Below the pieces are notes generated by a model, which worked only from the letters and a program-made list of their open reading frames with translations, did not search any database and was not told the DNA's origin. From the NCBI RefSeq assembly GCF_021283545.2, contig NZ_CP128540.1, positions 5,678,501 through 5,742,500 of the forward strand: DNA of 64,000 bases. The letters are read 5' to 3'. Below are positions 17,914 to 25,961 of this stretch, piece after piece. The stretch's first letter is position 1. Every line of letters starts with the position of its first letter. Both the position numbers and the translations under genes were made by a program. Origin of the DNA: Pseudomonas alloputida. GTDB lineage: Bacteria; Pseudomonadota; Gammaproteobacteria; Pseudomonadales; Pseudomonadaceae.

Positions 17914-18219
17914 CTACAACTGGATAAACCGGCCCAGCCGCTGCTTCAGCATGCTGTTCTCACTGCGCAACTGCTGCACTTCCTGCAACAGCTCCAGCGC
18001 CAGCGCCACCCCTTCCCACTCCAGTTCCAGCTCCTGGTGCAGCTTCACCGCTCGTTTGGTCACCAACGGCGCCTGATCGTCAAACAGCCAGTCCTCCGGC
18101 GTTCGCCCGGAAGGTTCGACAATGCCGTGCTCGACGATTTCGATCACGCATTCAGCCGTGACATCGGCTTCCTGACACAGGGTACGCATGTCCAGTTGAA
18201 CGATCAGGGTGCTGCTCAT
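17914..18219 (-). CDS. cbpM: Chaperone modulator CbpM
   Basis: 101 residues, the same length as E. coli CbpM, which binds the J domain of CbpA and blocks its co-chaperone and DNA-binding activity. The MerR-like helix-turn-helix start (MRTLCQEADVTAECVIEIVEHGIVEP) and the C-terminal coil (ALELLQEVQQLRSENSMLKQRLGRF) fit. The ATG at 18219 has GGAG 8 bases upstream and leaves 2 bases after the cbpA stop; a GTG at 18225 would overlap it. Co-translation with cbpA ensures paired levels. Confidence 0.9.
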   Translation of the reverse strand: MSSTLIVQLDMRTLCQEADVTAECVIEIVEHGIVEPSGRTPEDWLFDDQAPLVTKRAVKLHQELELEWEGVALALELLQEVQQLRSENSMLKQRLGRFIQL

Positions 18220-18221
18220 GA

Positions 18222-19181
18222 TCACTTACTCCATTGTGTCCTCGGGTTGAACGCAGCTTTCTCGGAAAGCTTGGTCCAGAGTTCGCGGGCAGATTCGTCC
18301 GACGCGGGCGGCATGACCACCTTGAGCTGCGCATAAAGGTTGCCGCGCTCTCCCTGTTTGTTCGCCAGGCCCTTGCCCGGTACACGCAGGCGCTGGCCGC
18401 TCTGGCTGTCAGGACGGATGGTCAGGTTGATCTTGCCATCCAGGGTCGGAACCGCCACCTTGGCGCCCAGGGCCGCCTCCCACGGTGCCAACGGCACAGT
18501 GATGATCAGGTCATGACCTTCGACATCGAACAGCGGGTGCGGTGCCATGCGGATGGTCAGGAACAGGTCACCGTTGGCCCCGCCACCGCTGCCGGGCGCG
18601 CCCTGGCCCTTGAGGCGGATGCGCTCGCCGTCGGTCACCCCAGCCGGAATCCTCACGTTCAAGGTTTTGGTGGTGAAGCCGGTGCGCTGGCCCATGGCAT
18701 TGGTTTGCGGCACCTGGAAGCTGATCTGCTTGGACTCCTTGCTCAGGGTCTCTTCAAGGAACACTGCCAGTTCAAGCTCCACGTCCTGCCCCCGCCTGCC
18801 AGCACTGCGTTGCTGCTGCCGGGCGCCACCGAAGGGGTTGCCACCCGCACTGCGCCCACCGAAGATCGAGCTGAAGAAGTCGGAGAAGTCGCCGCCTTCG
18901 AAGCCGCCGCCGCCACCGCGGCTTTCCCAACCCGGTGGTGCCTGGAACGGCCGGCCATGCTGGCCGCCGTACTTGCGGATTTCATCGAACTCGGCACGTT
19001 TCTGCGCGTCGCCCAGCACCTCATAGGCCTCGTTGGCCTCCTTGAATTTCTCCTCGGCGTCGCGCTCCTTACTGACATCGGGGTGATACTTGCGCGCCAG
19101 TTTGCGGTACGCGGCCTTGATCGCCTTTTCGTCCGCAGTGGGCTCTACGCCGAGTATCTTGTAATAGTCTTTGAAGTCCAT
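18222..19181 (-). CDS. cbpA: Curved DNA-binding DnaJ-like protein CbpA
   Basis: 319-residue class II J-domain co-chaperone. The J domain occupies the first 70 residues ([32 protein letters not shown] with the HPD tripeptide), then a G/F-rich linker ([21 protein letters not shown]) and the C-terminal substrate-binding domains ([18 protein letters not shown]). It stimulates Hsp70 ATPase and binds curved DNA in stationary phase (family knowledge). Transcribed with cbpM; divergent from a YegD-like Hsp70 at 19346. Confidence 0.93.
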   Translation of the reverse strand: MDFKDYYKILGVEPTADEKAIKAAYRKLARKYHPDVSKERDAEEKFKEANEAYEVLGDAQKRAEFDEIRKYGGQHGRPFQAPPGWESRGGGGGFEGGDFSDFFSSIFGGRSAGGNPFGGARQQQRSAGRRGQDVELELAVFLEETLSKESKQISFQVPQTNAMGQRTGFTTKTLNVRIPAGVTDGERIRLKGQGAPGSGGGANGDLFLTIRMAPHPLFDVEGHDLIITVPLAPWEAALGAKVAVPTLDGKINLTIRPDSQSGQRLRVPGKGLANKQGERGNLYAQLKVVMPPASDESARELWTKLSEKAAFNPRTQWSK

Positions 19182-19345
19182 TTATGGATCACCAATGTGA
19201 ATGTGCATGTTGCAACTGAAGATAGGGGTCAAGCATAGCCTTTCAAGACCGACTTGGGTTTGCCTCAAGGCAGACGACTGGTCTTGATTCTGTAGCCAAC
19301 TGGCATACACTGCGCGGCCGTTTTGCCTCCGGAAGCCCATTTCCC

Positions 19346-20617
19346 ATGTCTGACGTATCCCCGGCCCGCGCCCTGGGCATCGACTTTGGCACCTCCAACT
19401 CCACAGTCGGTTGGCATCGGCCTGGCGTCGAGTCGCTGATTGCCCTGGAAGACGGCAAGATCACCTTGCCCTCGGTGGTGTTCTTCAATATCGAAGAGCG
19501 GCGCCCGGTGTATGGCCGCCTGGCGCTGCACGAGTACCTGGAAGGCTACGAAGGCCGCCTGATGCGCTCGCTGAAAAGCCTGCTGGGCTCGAAGCTGATC
19601 AAGCACGACACCAGCGTGCTGGGCAGCGCCTTGCCGTTCAAGGACCTGCTGGGCATGTTCATCGGCGAGCTCAAGAAGCGCGCTGAGGCGGCCGCTGGCC
19701 GTGAATTCGACCAGGTGGTGCTGGGCCGCCCGGTGTTCTTCGTCGACGAAGACCCGGCTGCCGACCAGGAGGCCGAGGACACCTTGGCCGAAGTGGCGCG
19801 CAAAATCGGCTTCAAGGACGTGTCGTTCCAGTACGAGCCGATTGCCGCGGCCTTCGACTATGAGTCGAGCATCAGCCGCGAAGAGCTGGTACTGATCGTC
19901 GACATCGGCGGTGGTACCTCGGACTTCACCCTGATCCGCCTGTCGCCCGAGCGCCATCTGGTCGCCGAGCGCCAAAGCGACATCCTCGCCACCGGCGGTG
20001 TGCACATTGGCGGTACCGACTTCGACAAGCAACTGAGCCTTCAGGGCGTGATGCCGTTGTTTGGCTATGGCAGCCGCATGAAGAGCGGTGCGCTGATGCC
20101 GACCAGCTACCACCTCAACCTGGCCACCTGGCACACCATCAACGCCTTGTATTCGCAGAAGTCACAGTTGGCGCTGGGCAGCATGCGCTATGACATCGAG
20201 GACAGCTTCGGCATCGATCGCCTGTTCAAATTGATCGAACAGCGCGCCGGGCACTGGCTGGCGATGGAAGTGGAAGCCAGCAAGATCGAGCTGACCGAGC
20301 ATGACAGCCGCCACATCGACCTGCGCCGCGTCGAGCCCGAGCTGACTGCGGAACTGACCCGCACGCTGTTCGAAGAGGCGATCGAAGGCCTGCTGGAGCG
20401 CGTGCGCGGTAGCGTGACCGAACTGCTGGCCAAAGCTGGGGTAAGCGAAGGCCAGGTCGATACGGTGTTCTTCACCGGTGGCTCCAGCGGCATTCCGGCG
20501 CTGCGCAACAGTGTTTCGGCGATGCTGCCGAATGCACGGCATGTGGAAGGCAATATCTTTGGCAGCATTGGTAGCGGGCTGGCCATCGAGGCGCGCAAGC
20601 GTTACGGCGCGGCCTGA
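19346..20617 (+). CDS. YegD-like Hsp70 family chaperone
   Basis: 423-residue short Hsp70 without a full substrate-binding domain. Phosphate 1 motif LGIDFGTSNSTVGW at residues 10-23, phosphate 2 LVLIVDIGGGTSDFTLIRL around residue 185, adenosine motif VFFTGGSSGIPALRNSV near residue 377. E. coli YegD has the same architecture. It is divergent from the cbpA-cbpM operon with a 164-base shared control region, which suggests that CbpA may serve this unusual Hsp70; this pairing is inference. The client and role of YegD are not established. Confidence 0.9.
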   Translation: MSDVSPARALGIDFGTSNSTVGWHRPGVESLIALEDGKITLPSVVFFNIEERRPVYGRLALHEYLEGYEGRLMRSLKSLLGSKLIKHDTSVLGSALPFKDLLGMFIGELKKRAEAAAGREFDQVVLGRPVFFVDEDPAADQEAEDTLAEVARKIGFKDVSFQYEPIAAAFDYESSISREELVLIVDIGGGTSDFTLIRLSPERHLVAERQSDILATGGVHIGGTDFDKQLSLQGVMPLFGYGSRMKSGALMPTSYHLNLATWHTINALYSQKSQLALGSMRYDIEDSFGIDRLFKLIEQRAGHWLAMEVEASKIELTEHDSRHIDLRRVEPELTAELTRTLFEEAIEGLLERVRGSVTELLAKAGVSEGQVDTVFFTGGSSGIPALRNSVSAMLPNARHVEGNIFGSIGSGLAIEARKRYGAA

Positions 20618-20629
20618 TTTGTCGTTTAG

Positions 20630-20659
20630 CCTGTACCCGCGAAAGGGCCGGTACAGGCC
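20630..20659. repeat. Degenerate REP
   Basis: CCTGTACCCGCGAAAGGGCC GGTACAGGCC: a shortened REP palindrome between the convergent Hsp70 and transporter genes. Confidence 0.6.
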
Positions 20660-20668
20660 ACTACATGA

Positions 20669-21676
20669 TCAGACCAGCTCCGCCCGCTTCAGCTCACTCT
20701 TCAGATAGGCATAGTAGATGGGCCCCGCCACGACACCAGGCAGCCCGAACGCCGCCTCGAATACCAGCATCGCCAGCAGCAATTCCCACGCCTTGGCACT
20801 GATCTGCCCACCCACGATCCGCGCGTTGAGGAAGTACTCGATCTTGTGGATGACGACCAGGTAACCCAGCGCCGCTGCCGCCACCCAGATCGACAGCGAC
20901 AGGCCGACGATGGTGATCAAGGTGTTGGACATCAGGTTGCCGATCACCGGCAGCAAACCCAGCAGGAAGGTCAGCACGATCAGCGTCTTGGTCAGCGGCA
21001 GGTGTACGTCGAACAGTGGCATCACCACGGCCAGGAAAATGCCGGTGAAGATCGTGTTGAGCAGCGAGATCTTGATTTGCGCGAACACGATGTTGCGAAA
21101 CGCTTTCACCAGCAGGCTAAGACGTTCGAACAGCGCCGCCGCCAGGGGCTTGCGCCGGGAAATATCGGGAATGCGCTGCAAAGCGATGATGGCACCGAGG
21201 ATCATGCCGATGAGCATCGTCACGAACATGTGCGCCATACCCTTGCCCACCAGCTGCAAATCGCTCAGGTGGCTCTTGATCCAGTCGCCGATGGCCACCT
21301 TGAACTCTGCGGCACTGGCAGGCAGGTAGCCCTCGATGAAAGGGGGCAACTGGCTGCGGGCTCGCTCGACCAAGGCCATGAACTTGTCCAGCGAGGCGCC
21401 GGGGTTTTCCGCCTCGTGCAGCAGGAAGCTGAAGGCACCGGCAATCAGCAGTGTCAGGGTGCTGACCACCAGCGTGCCGAGCAACGCCACGGCCAGCCAG
21501 CGCGCGCGTTGGCCAGCAAGCAGCGGTTGCAGGCGCGGGGTCAGCATGTTGACCAGTTCGAACACCAGCAGACCGGCCAGCAGGCTGGGCAGCAACTTCA
21601 GGGGCAAAGCCAGCAGCAGCCCGGCCATGACGATGATCAGGCTGGCCAGGGTGATCTGACGGGGGGTAAAGGTCAT
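20669..21676 (-). CDS. AI-2E family transporter (PerM/YdiK-like)
   Basis: 335-residue inner-membrane protein with about eight TM segments: two near the N-terminus (ITLASLIIVMAGLLLALPL; LLASLLAGLLVFELV), a soluble middle section (NPGASLDKFMALVERARSQLPPFIEGYLP) and four or more in the C-terminal half (LLNTIFTGIFLAVVMPLF; LIVLTFLLGLLPVIGNLMSN; ELLLAMLVFEAAFGLPGVVAGP). The PVIGN and GLPG motifs are AI-2E family signatures. The ATG at 21676 was preferred over a codon 60 bases upstream that adds a cysteine-rich tail. Many members are efflux or sodium-proton exchangers rather than autoinducer exporters; substrate unknown. Confidence 0.85.
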   Translation of the reverse strand: MTFTPRQITLASLIIVMAGLLLALPLKLLPSLLAGLLVFELVNMLTPRLQPLLAGQRARWLAVALLGTLVVSTLTLLIAGAFSFLLHEAENPGASLDKFMALVERARSQLPPFIEGYLPASAAEFKVAIGDWIKSHLSDLQLVGKGMAHMFVTMLIGMILGAIIALQRIPDISRRKPLAAALFERLSLLVKAFRNIVFAQIKISLLNTIFTGIFLAVVMPLFDVHLPLTKTLIVLTFLLGLLPVIGNLMSNTLITIVGLSLSIWVAAAALGYLVVIHKIEYFLNARIVGGQISAKAWELLLAMLVFEAAFGLPGVVAGPIYYAYLKSELKRAELV

Positions 21677-21745
21677 ACAGCCTCGACGGCAGACAGCGGG
21701 AATGCCGCAGTCTGCCAGCCTTGGCGGCGCAGGCATAGGCGCAGG

Positions 21746-22033
21746 TCATTTCTTCTTCAGGCAATCGCTCATGAAGGCCTTGCGCTCATCCCCCTTCAGG
21801 GCTTTGGTGGTGGCGTCAGCATTGCAGGTCTTCATTTTTTCTTGCTGGGTTTGGGGCACATCCTTTTTCAGGCAGGTGCTCATGAACGCTTTGCGTTCAT
21901 CGCCCTTGAGGGCCTTGGCGGTGGCGTCGGCGTTGCAGGTTTTCATCTTTTCCTGCTGCGCGGTATTGGCAGCGAAACCTTGGGCACTGAACAACACCGC
22001 CAGCGCCAGTAACGGGATTTGCAGCACTTTCAT
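21746..22033 (-). CDS. PsiF repeat protein (phosphate starvation-inducible type)
   Basis: 95-residue exported protein: signal peptide (MKVLQIPLLALAVLFSAQGFA) followed by two near-identical PsiF repeats QQEKMKTCNADATAKALKGD...FMSTCLKK and QQEKMKTCNADATTKALKGD...FMSDCLKK, each with two cysteines. E. coli PsiF also has two repeats and is PhoB-controlled; no Pho box was identified here. The ATG at 22033 gives the signal peptide. The two repeats are also highly similar at DNA level, pointing to an internal duplication. Function unknown. Confidence 0.87.
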   Translation of the reverse strand: MKVLQIPLLALAVLFSAQGFAANTAQQEKMKTCNADATAKALKGDERKAFMSTCLKKDVPQTQQEKMKTCNADATTKALKGDERKAFMSDCLKKK

Positions 22034-22096
22034 GGAGTGGTCTCCTTGGCTCCGCGCCCGATGCACGGTGATCGAGCTGAGTGTAGCCAAGAATGT

Positions 22097-22885
22097 TCAG
22101 CGCCCCGTCCGCGCCTGCCGGCGGTACTGCTCGGGCGTACACCGGGCCTGGCGCTGGAACATGGCGATGAACGCCGAAGCGCTGCTGTAGCCAAGGTCGA
22201 AGGCAATGGCCTGAATCGGCAGGCCGGCTTCCAGCGCTTCGATGGCACGCAGAAAACGCAGGCGCAGGCGCCATTCGCCAAAGCTGATGCCCAGTTCGCG
22301 CAGAAACTGGCGGGCCAGGGTGCGTTCGCTGACGTGTACGCGTGCGGCCCAGTCGGCCAGCGGGCGGTTGTCCCCCGGCTCGGCGCTGAGCGCGTCGAGC
22401 ACCTGGCGCAAGCCATCGCTGTGGGCAAACGGCAGGTAGCAGGCCAGGGTGGGCGCCAGCAGCAACTGGTCAAGCAGTACCTGTACCAGGCGCTGGTCAC
22501 GCTCGTCCTCGGCCACCTTGAGATTGCGCCGGGCGAAGTCACCGAGGATGGCCTTGAGGATGTCACTGATCATCAGGCTGCACGGGTGCGGTGGCAGCGC
22601 TGCGCACAGGCTGCGGTCGAGATAGATAGAACGGTAGACGATGGCCTGGGGGTTGTAGCAGCCGTGCTCGGTGTCGGGCGGCACCCAGACGGCGTAGTGC
22701 GGCGGCGACAGGAAGCGCTGGCCGGCCACATCCAGTTGCATCACACCGTGGGCGGTGTAGTTCAGCTGGCCCCAGGCGTGTTGATGCACGGCGCTGTGGG
22801 TGTCGGCAACGAACTCGTCGTGGCGGAAGTACACCGGGGCCGGCAGTTGGGTGAACTGGGGGATATCGAGGTATTTACGCGGCAT
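22097..22885 (-). CDS. AraC family transcriptional regulator
   Basis: 262 residues: an N-terminal cupin-like sensory domain with the metal- or ligand-binding-looking HQHAWGQLNY near residue 35, and a C-terminal double helix-turn-helix (HVSERTLARQFLRELGISFGEWRLRLRF; IQAIAFDLGYSSASAFIAMFQRQARCTPEQYRR). It resembles the NimR/YpdC-like short AraC group. It is divergent from an EamA-type exporter (23111), which it may control; AraC-exporter divergent pairs are common, but a REP pair lies in the shared 225-base intergenic space and no operator was identified. Confidence 0.9.
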   Translation of the reverse strand: MPRKYLDIPQFTQLPAPVYFRHDEFVADTHSAVHQHAWGQLNYTAHGVMQLDVAGQRFLSPPHYAVWVPPDTEHGCYNPQAIVYRSIYLDRSLCAALPPHPCSLMISDILKAILGDFARRNLKVAEDERDQRLVQVLLDQLLLAPTLACYLPFAHSDGLRQVLDALSAEPGDNRPLADWAARVHVSERTLARQFLRELGISFGEWRLRLRFLRAIEALEAGLPIQAIAFDLGYSSASAFIAMFQRQARCTPEQYRRQARTGR

Positions 22886-22973
22886 GCTGTCTGCTTTGCA
22901 GGGTCGGTTGTCTGGATAGAAGTATAGGCTTGTAGACAGACACTCGATAATACAGGCCTATCGAGGACCTGCC

Positions 22974-23084
22974 TTGCAGGCCTTCGCGGGCTCCCCGCTC
23001 CCACAGGATCTGCGCCAGCCTCCAGGCCTGTGTATCCCCCGTAGGAGCGGGTTCACCCGCGAAGGGCTGCAAAGCAGCCCCATT
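22974..23084. repeat. REP pair in divergent intergenic region
   Basis: CTTCGCGGGCTCCCCGCTCC CACA and the inverse GTAGGAGCGGGTTCACCCGC GAAGGGCTGCAAAGCAGCCC C about 40 bases later, between the AraC regulator and the EamA gene. Confidence 0.82.
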
Positions 23085-23110
23085 CCAGCCCCCAGCGAGT
23101 ACCCTGCTGC

Positions 23111-23992
23111 ATGAACTACCTGTTCCCCCTCACCGCCATCCTCATCTGGGCCGGCAACACCGTGGTCACCAAGATGTCCGCCGGTGCCATCCACCCTGCG
23201 GAGATCGGCTTCTACCGCTGGTTGCTGGCCGCCTTGCTGTTCACGCCGTTCCTGCTGCCCGCCGTGTGGCGCAACCGTGCAGCCATCCGCCCGCACCTGG
23301 CCAAGGTGTTCGTGCTCGGCGTGCTGGGCATGGCGATGTACCAGAGCCTGGCCTACTTCGCCGCCGGCATCACCAGTGCCACCAACATGGGCATCATCCT
23401 CTCGCTGATGCCGCTGATGTCACTGGCGCTGTCCATCGCCTGGCTTGGCCAGCGCCTGAGCTACGGTGCCCTGCTGGGCGCGGTGGTGTCATTCTTCGGC
23501 GTGCTTGAAGTGGTCAGTGCCGGCCACCCCGCCAGCCTGCTGCAGCAAGGGCTGAACAGCGGCGACCTGTTGATGCTGGTGGCAACCTTGGCCTATGCGC
23601 TGTACAGCTTCCTGCTGAAGAAATGGCAGCTGCGCCTGCCGCCAATGCAGCTGCTGTACCTGCAGGTGCTGGTGGCCATCGTCGTGTTGCTGCCGCTGTT
23701 CCTGCTGTCAGACAAGACCGGCCTGAACAGCCACAACATCGGCCTGGTCCTGTATGCCTGCGTACTGGCTTCGATGATCGCGCCGCTGGTGTGGATGCAG
23801 GCCGTGCACCGCCTGGGGCCCAGCCGCACCACACTGTTCTTCAACTTGCTGCCGCTGGTCACCGCGCTGATCGCCGCCGTGGTGCTCGACGAACAACTGG
23901 CCAGTTACCACCTGGTCGGCGGCTTGCTGACCTTGGCCGGCGTAGTGCTGGCCGAACGCTGGACCACGCCGATCCGCCGCCAAGGCACTTGA
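23111..23992 (+). CDS. EamA/DMT-type exporter
   Basis: 293-residue drug/metabolite transporter with ten TM segments in two EamA repeats: residues 1-140 (LTAILIWAGNTVVTKMSAGAIHP; NMGIILSLMPLMSLALS) and 150-285 (LLMLVATLAYALYSFLLKKW; LFFNLLPLVTALIAAVVLDEQ, the EamA repeat signature). Such proteins export amino acids, purines or drugs; the substrate cannot be predicted. It is divergent from the AraC regulator at 22097. No clear Shine-Dalgarno; the ATG at 23111 is supported by its immediate TM1. Confidence 0.87.
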   Translation: MNYLFPLTAILIWAGNTVVTKMSAGAIHPAEIGFYRWLLAALLFTPFLLPAVWRNRAAIRPHLAKVFVLGVLGMAMYQSLAYFAAGITSATNMGIILSLMPLMSLALSIAWLGQRLSYGALLGAVVSFFGVLEVVSAGHPASLLQQGLNSGDLLMLVATLAYALYSFLLKKWQLRLPPMQLLYLQVLVAIVVLLPLFLLSDKTGLNSHNIGLVLYACVLASMIAPLVWMQAVHRLGPSRTTLFFNLLPLVTALIAAVVLDEQLASYHLVGGLLTLAGVVLAERWTTPIRRQGT

Positions 23993-23993
23993 G

Positions 23994-24884
23994 CTAAAGC
24001 CCCGCCGCCTTGAGCCGGGCTGCATGTTCGGTGAACAGCCGCACAGGCTCCGCGCCTTCGCCCACGGCACCGAGCGACTGGTTGACGATGTCCAGGTGAT
24101 CGAGCGGGTAATCGTCGCCGATCACCTGCCCCAGGTGCGAACTGAAACGCCCGACCATGCCGTCGCAATGGCCCTTTTCCTTGATGAAACTGCGTGCGAA
24201 CAGGCGGCAGAAGCGGCTGCTGCCGTCGAAGCGGTTGCGCCCCTGGTCTGTCAGGCCGGGCTGCAAGGTGCCGGACCAGGAGTAATAGCGTACGCCATTG
24301 ACCTCATAGGCCCCTTCCCCACCCCAGGTTTGCGGCAGGCCCTGTGGATAAGCCTGGTTGAACAGCGCCACCCCGGCGCTGGTCAGCGACTGGTGCGAGG
24401 CGTGCACATCTACCGGCAGCGGGTCACGACGCCAGCCGGTTTCCAGCCACACCAGCAGCACGGCAAACCCATGCAGCACAGCCTTGAGGATGCGCCCCTG
24501 GGGTGAATTGCCCGGTGCCGTGCGTTCCAGGTGGTCGGCCAGCTCAGAACCATGGTTGGGCCCCGCCACCGACGTGACCGATGCCACCCGCCCCGGCCGT
24601 TTGGCCGCTGCGTAACGCGCGCTCAGGGCGCCCTGGCTGTGGCCGATGAGGTTGACCTTGTCGACGCCAGTACGTTGGCAGATGTCGTCAATGATCGCCA
24701 GCAACTGCTCGCCACGTACCTCGCTGGAATGCAGCGGCGAAACCTGCACCGGAAACACCTGCGCCCCGCCCTTGCGCAAGGCCGGCACAATGCCGAACCA
24801 GTAGGGGTAGAGCACCATCCGGACAAACCCGAGCATGCCTGGCACCAGCACCAGCGGGTATCGCGTTGCCAAATCCTGCTGCAT
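23994..24884 (-). CDS. Triacylglycerol lipase-like alpha/beta hydrolase, apparently unexported
   Basis: 296-residue lipase of the bacterial family I type. YPLVLVPGMLGF forms the oxyanion region, GHSQGALSARY the nucleophile elbow (Ser near residue 85), and SFIKEKGHCDGMVGRFSSHLG with the later DHLDIVNQ the Asp/His part. AAAGGAG stands 8 bases before the ATG at 24884; the longer frame adds a short basic stretch, not a credible signal peptide. Family I lipases are normally secreted and sometimes need a foldase, but neither a signal peptide nor a foldase gene is seen, so an intracellular or differently exported esterase is possible. The stop nearly abuts the convergent EamA gene. Confidence 0.82.
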   Translation of the reverse strand: MQQDLATRYPLVLVPGMLGFVRMVLYPYWFGIVPALRKGGAQVFPVQVSPLHSSEVRGEQLLAIIDDICQRTGVDKVNLIGHSQGALSARYAAAKRPGRVASVTSVAGPNHGSELADHLERTAPGNSPQGRILKAVLHGFAVLLVWLETGWRRDPLPVDVHASHQSLTSAGVALFNQAYPQGLPQTWGGEGAYEVNGVRYYSWSGTLQPGLTDQGRNRFDGSSRFCRLFARSFIKEKGHCDGMVGRFSSHLGQVIGDDYPLDHLDIVNQSLGAVGEGAEPVRLFTEHAARLKAAGL

Positions 24885-25007
24885 TGCCGCAGCTCCTTTG
24901 CGTGTACGACGGGCCAACACTACAGCGGCCATCATGACCATCGCAATCGAACTCCTGGCGCGCGCTGTGGTTCAAAACCACACAGACCCTTTGCAAGGAG
25001 CGGGACC

Positions 25008-25349
25008 ATGTACAAGCAGACCCTGGCAATCCTTCTGGCAAGCGCCACCCTGGCCGCCTGCGGCAGCCGCCCGGAAAACCCGGTGGATTACGTCACCTAC
25101 CGCGATGAGCCGCTGGTCAAGCAGGTGGAGAACGGTATGACCATGCAGAAGGTCATCGCCATTGGCGGCAGCCCGTCGAGCGTGATCGACCTGCCACACG
25201 GGGGCACCTGCAACGACTACATCCTCAACCACGATGGCAAGCAGCAGCCCTATTACGTGCGCTTCGATGCCACCGGCCATGTGGATGCCAAAGGCTTCAA
25301 GACCTGCAAGCAACGCCAGGAGGACAGCGACGCCCTGCATGGCGCGTAA
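25008..25349 (+). CDS. osmE: Osmotically inducible lipoprotein OsmE
   Basis: 113-residue outer-membrane lipoprotein. Signal peptide with lipobox LAAC (MYKQTLAILLASATLAACGS), then a SmpA/OmlA-like fold (PLVKQVENGMTMQKVIAIGG; CNDYILNHDGKQQPYYVRFDATGHV). AAGGAG lies before the ATG at 25008; the longer reading runs through the lipase gene. OsmE is induced by osmotic stress in E. coli and DNA-binding activity has been suggested there. Divergent from the lipase, followed by a ferritin-like gene on the same strand. Confidence 0.88.
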   Translation: MYKQTLAILLASATLAACGSRPENPVDYVTYRDEPLVKQVENGMTMQKVIAIGGSPSSVIDLPHGGTCNDYILNHDGKQQPYYVRFDATGHVDAKGFKTCKQRQEDSDALHGA

Positions 25350-25391
25350 GCCTGTGTTCCGACCCGACCCTGACCCCTGCTGGAGATAACC

Positions 25392-25922
25392 ATGAGCAAT
25401 GTTGAACTGACCGATGTGAAAACCCTGCGCGAGCGTGCACGCCAGCATGTGGAGCAAGGCGCAGTGACCGAGGGTTACCACGCCGACCGTGAACAGATCC
25501 TGCGCCTGCTTAATGAATCGCTGGCCACCGAGCTGGTCTGTGTGCTGCGCTACAAGCGCCACTACTTCATGGCCAGCGGCATCAAAGCCAGTGTGGCTGC
25601 CGAGGAGTTTCTGGAACATGCCAACCAGGAAGCCGAACATGCCGACAAATTGGCCGAACGCATCGTGCAACTGGGCGGGGAGCCGGACTTCAACCCCGAC
25701 AACCTGACCAAGCACTCGCATGCCCAGTACGTGGCCGGCAATTCGCTCAAAGAGATGGTGCTGGAAGACCTGGTGGCAGAGCGCATTGCCATCGACAGCT
25801 ACCGCGAGATCATTCAATACATCGGGGATAAAGACCCGACTACCCGTCGTATCTTCGAAGACATCCTGGCGCAGGAAGAGGAGCACGCGGACGATATGTC
25901 CGACCTGTTGCAAGGCCTTTGA
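25392..25922 (+). CDS. Ferritin-like (bacterioferritin/Dps-like) protein
   Basis: 176-residue four-helix-bundle protein with diiron-type ligands: ESLATELVCVLRYKRHYF (helix A Glu), EEFLEHANQEAEHADKLAERI (ExxH), DLVAERIAIDSYREIIQY and DILAQEEEHADDMSDLL (EExH) matching the ferritin ExxH...ExxH layout. Likely iron storage or peroxide detoxification in the cytoplasm. GGAG precedes the ATG. It follows osmE by 42 bases and may be co-transcribed as a stress unit; a strong terminator hairpin follows directly. Confidence 0.85.
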   Translation: MSNVELTDVKTLRERARQHVEQGAVTEGYHADREQILRLLNESLATELVCVLRYKRHYFMASGIKASVAAEEFLEHANQEAEHADKLAERIVQLGGEPDFNPDNLTKHSHAQYVAGNSLKEMVLEDLVAERIAIDSYREIIQYIGDKDPTTRRIFEDILAQEEEHADDMSDLLQGL

Positions 25923-25936
25923 TTTCTGACACCCTC

Positions 25937-25960
25937 AAGGGGCCGCTTTTGCGGCCCCTT
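25937..25960. terminator. Bidirectional intrinsic terminator
   Basis: AAGGGGCCGC-TTTT-GCGGCCCCTT, a 10-bp perfect stem with a 4-base loop between the convergent ferritin-like and asmA genes; it abuts the asmA stop. Confidence 0.85.
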
Positions 25961-25961
25961 G

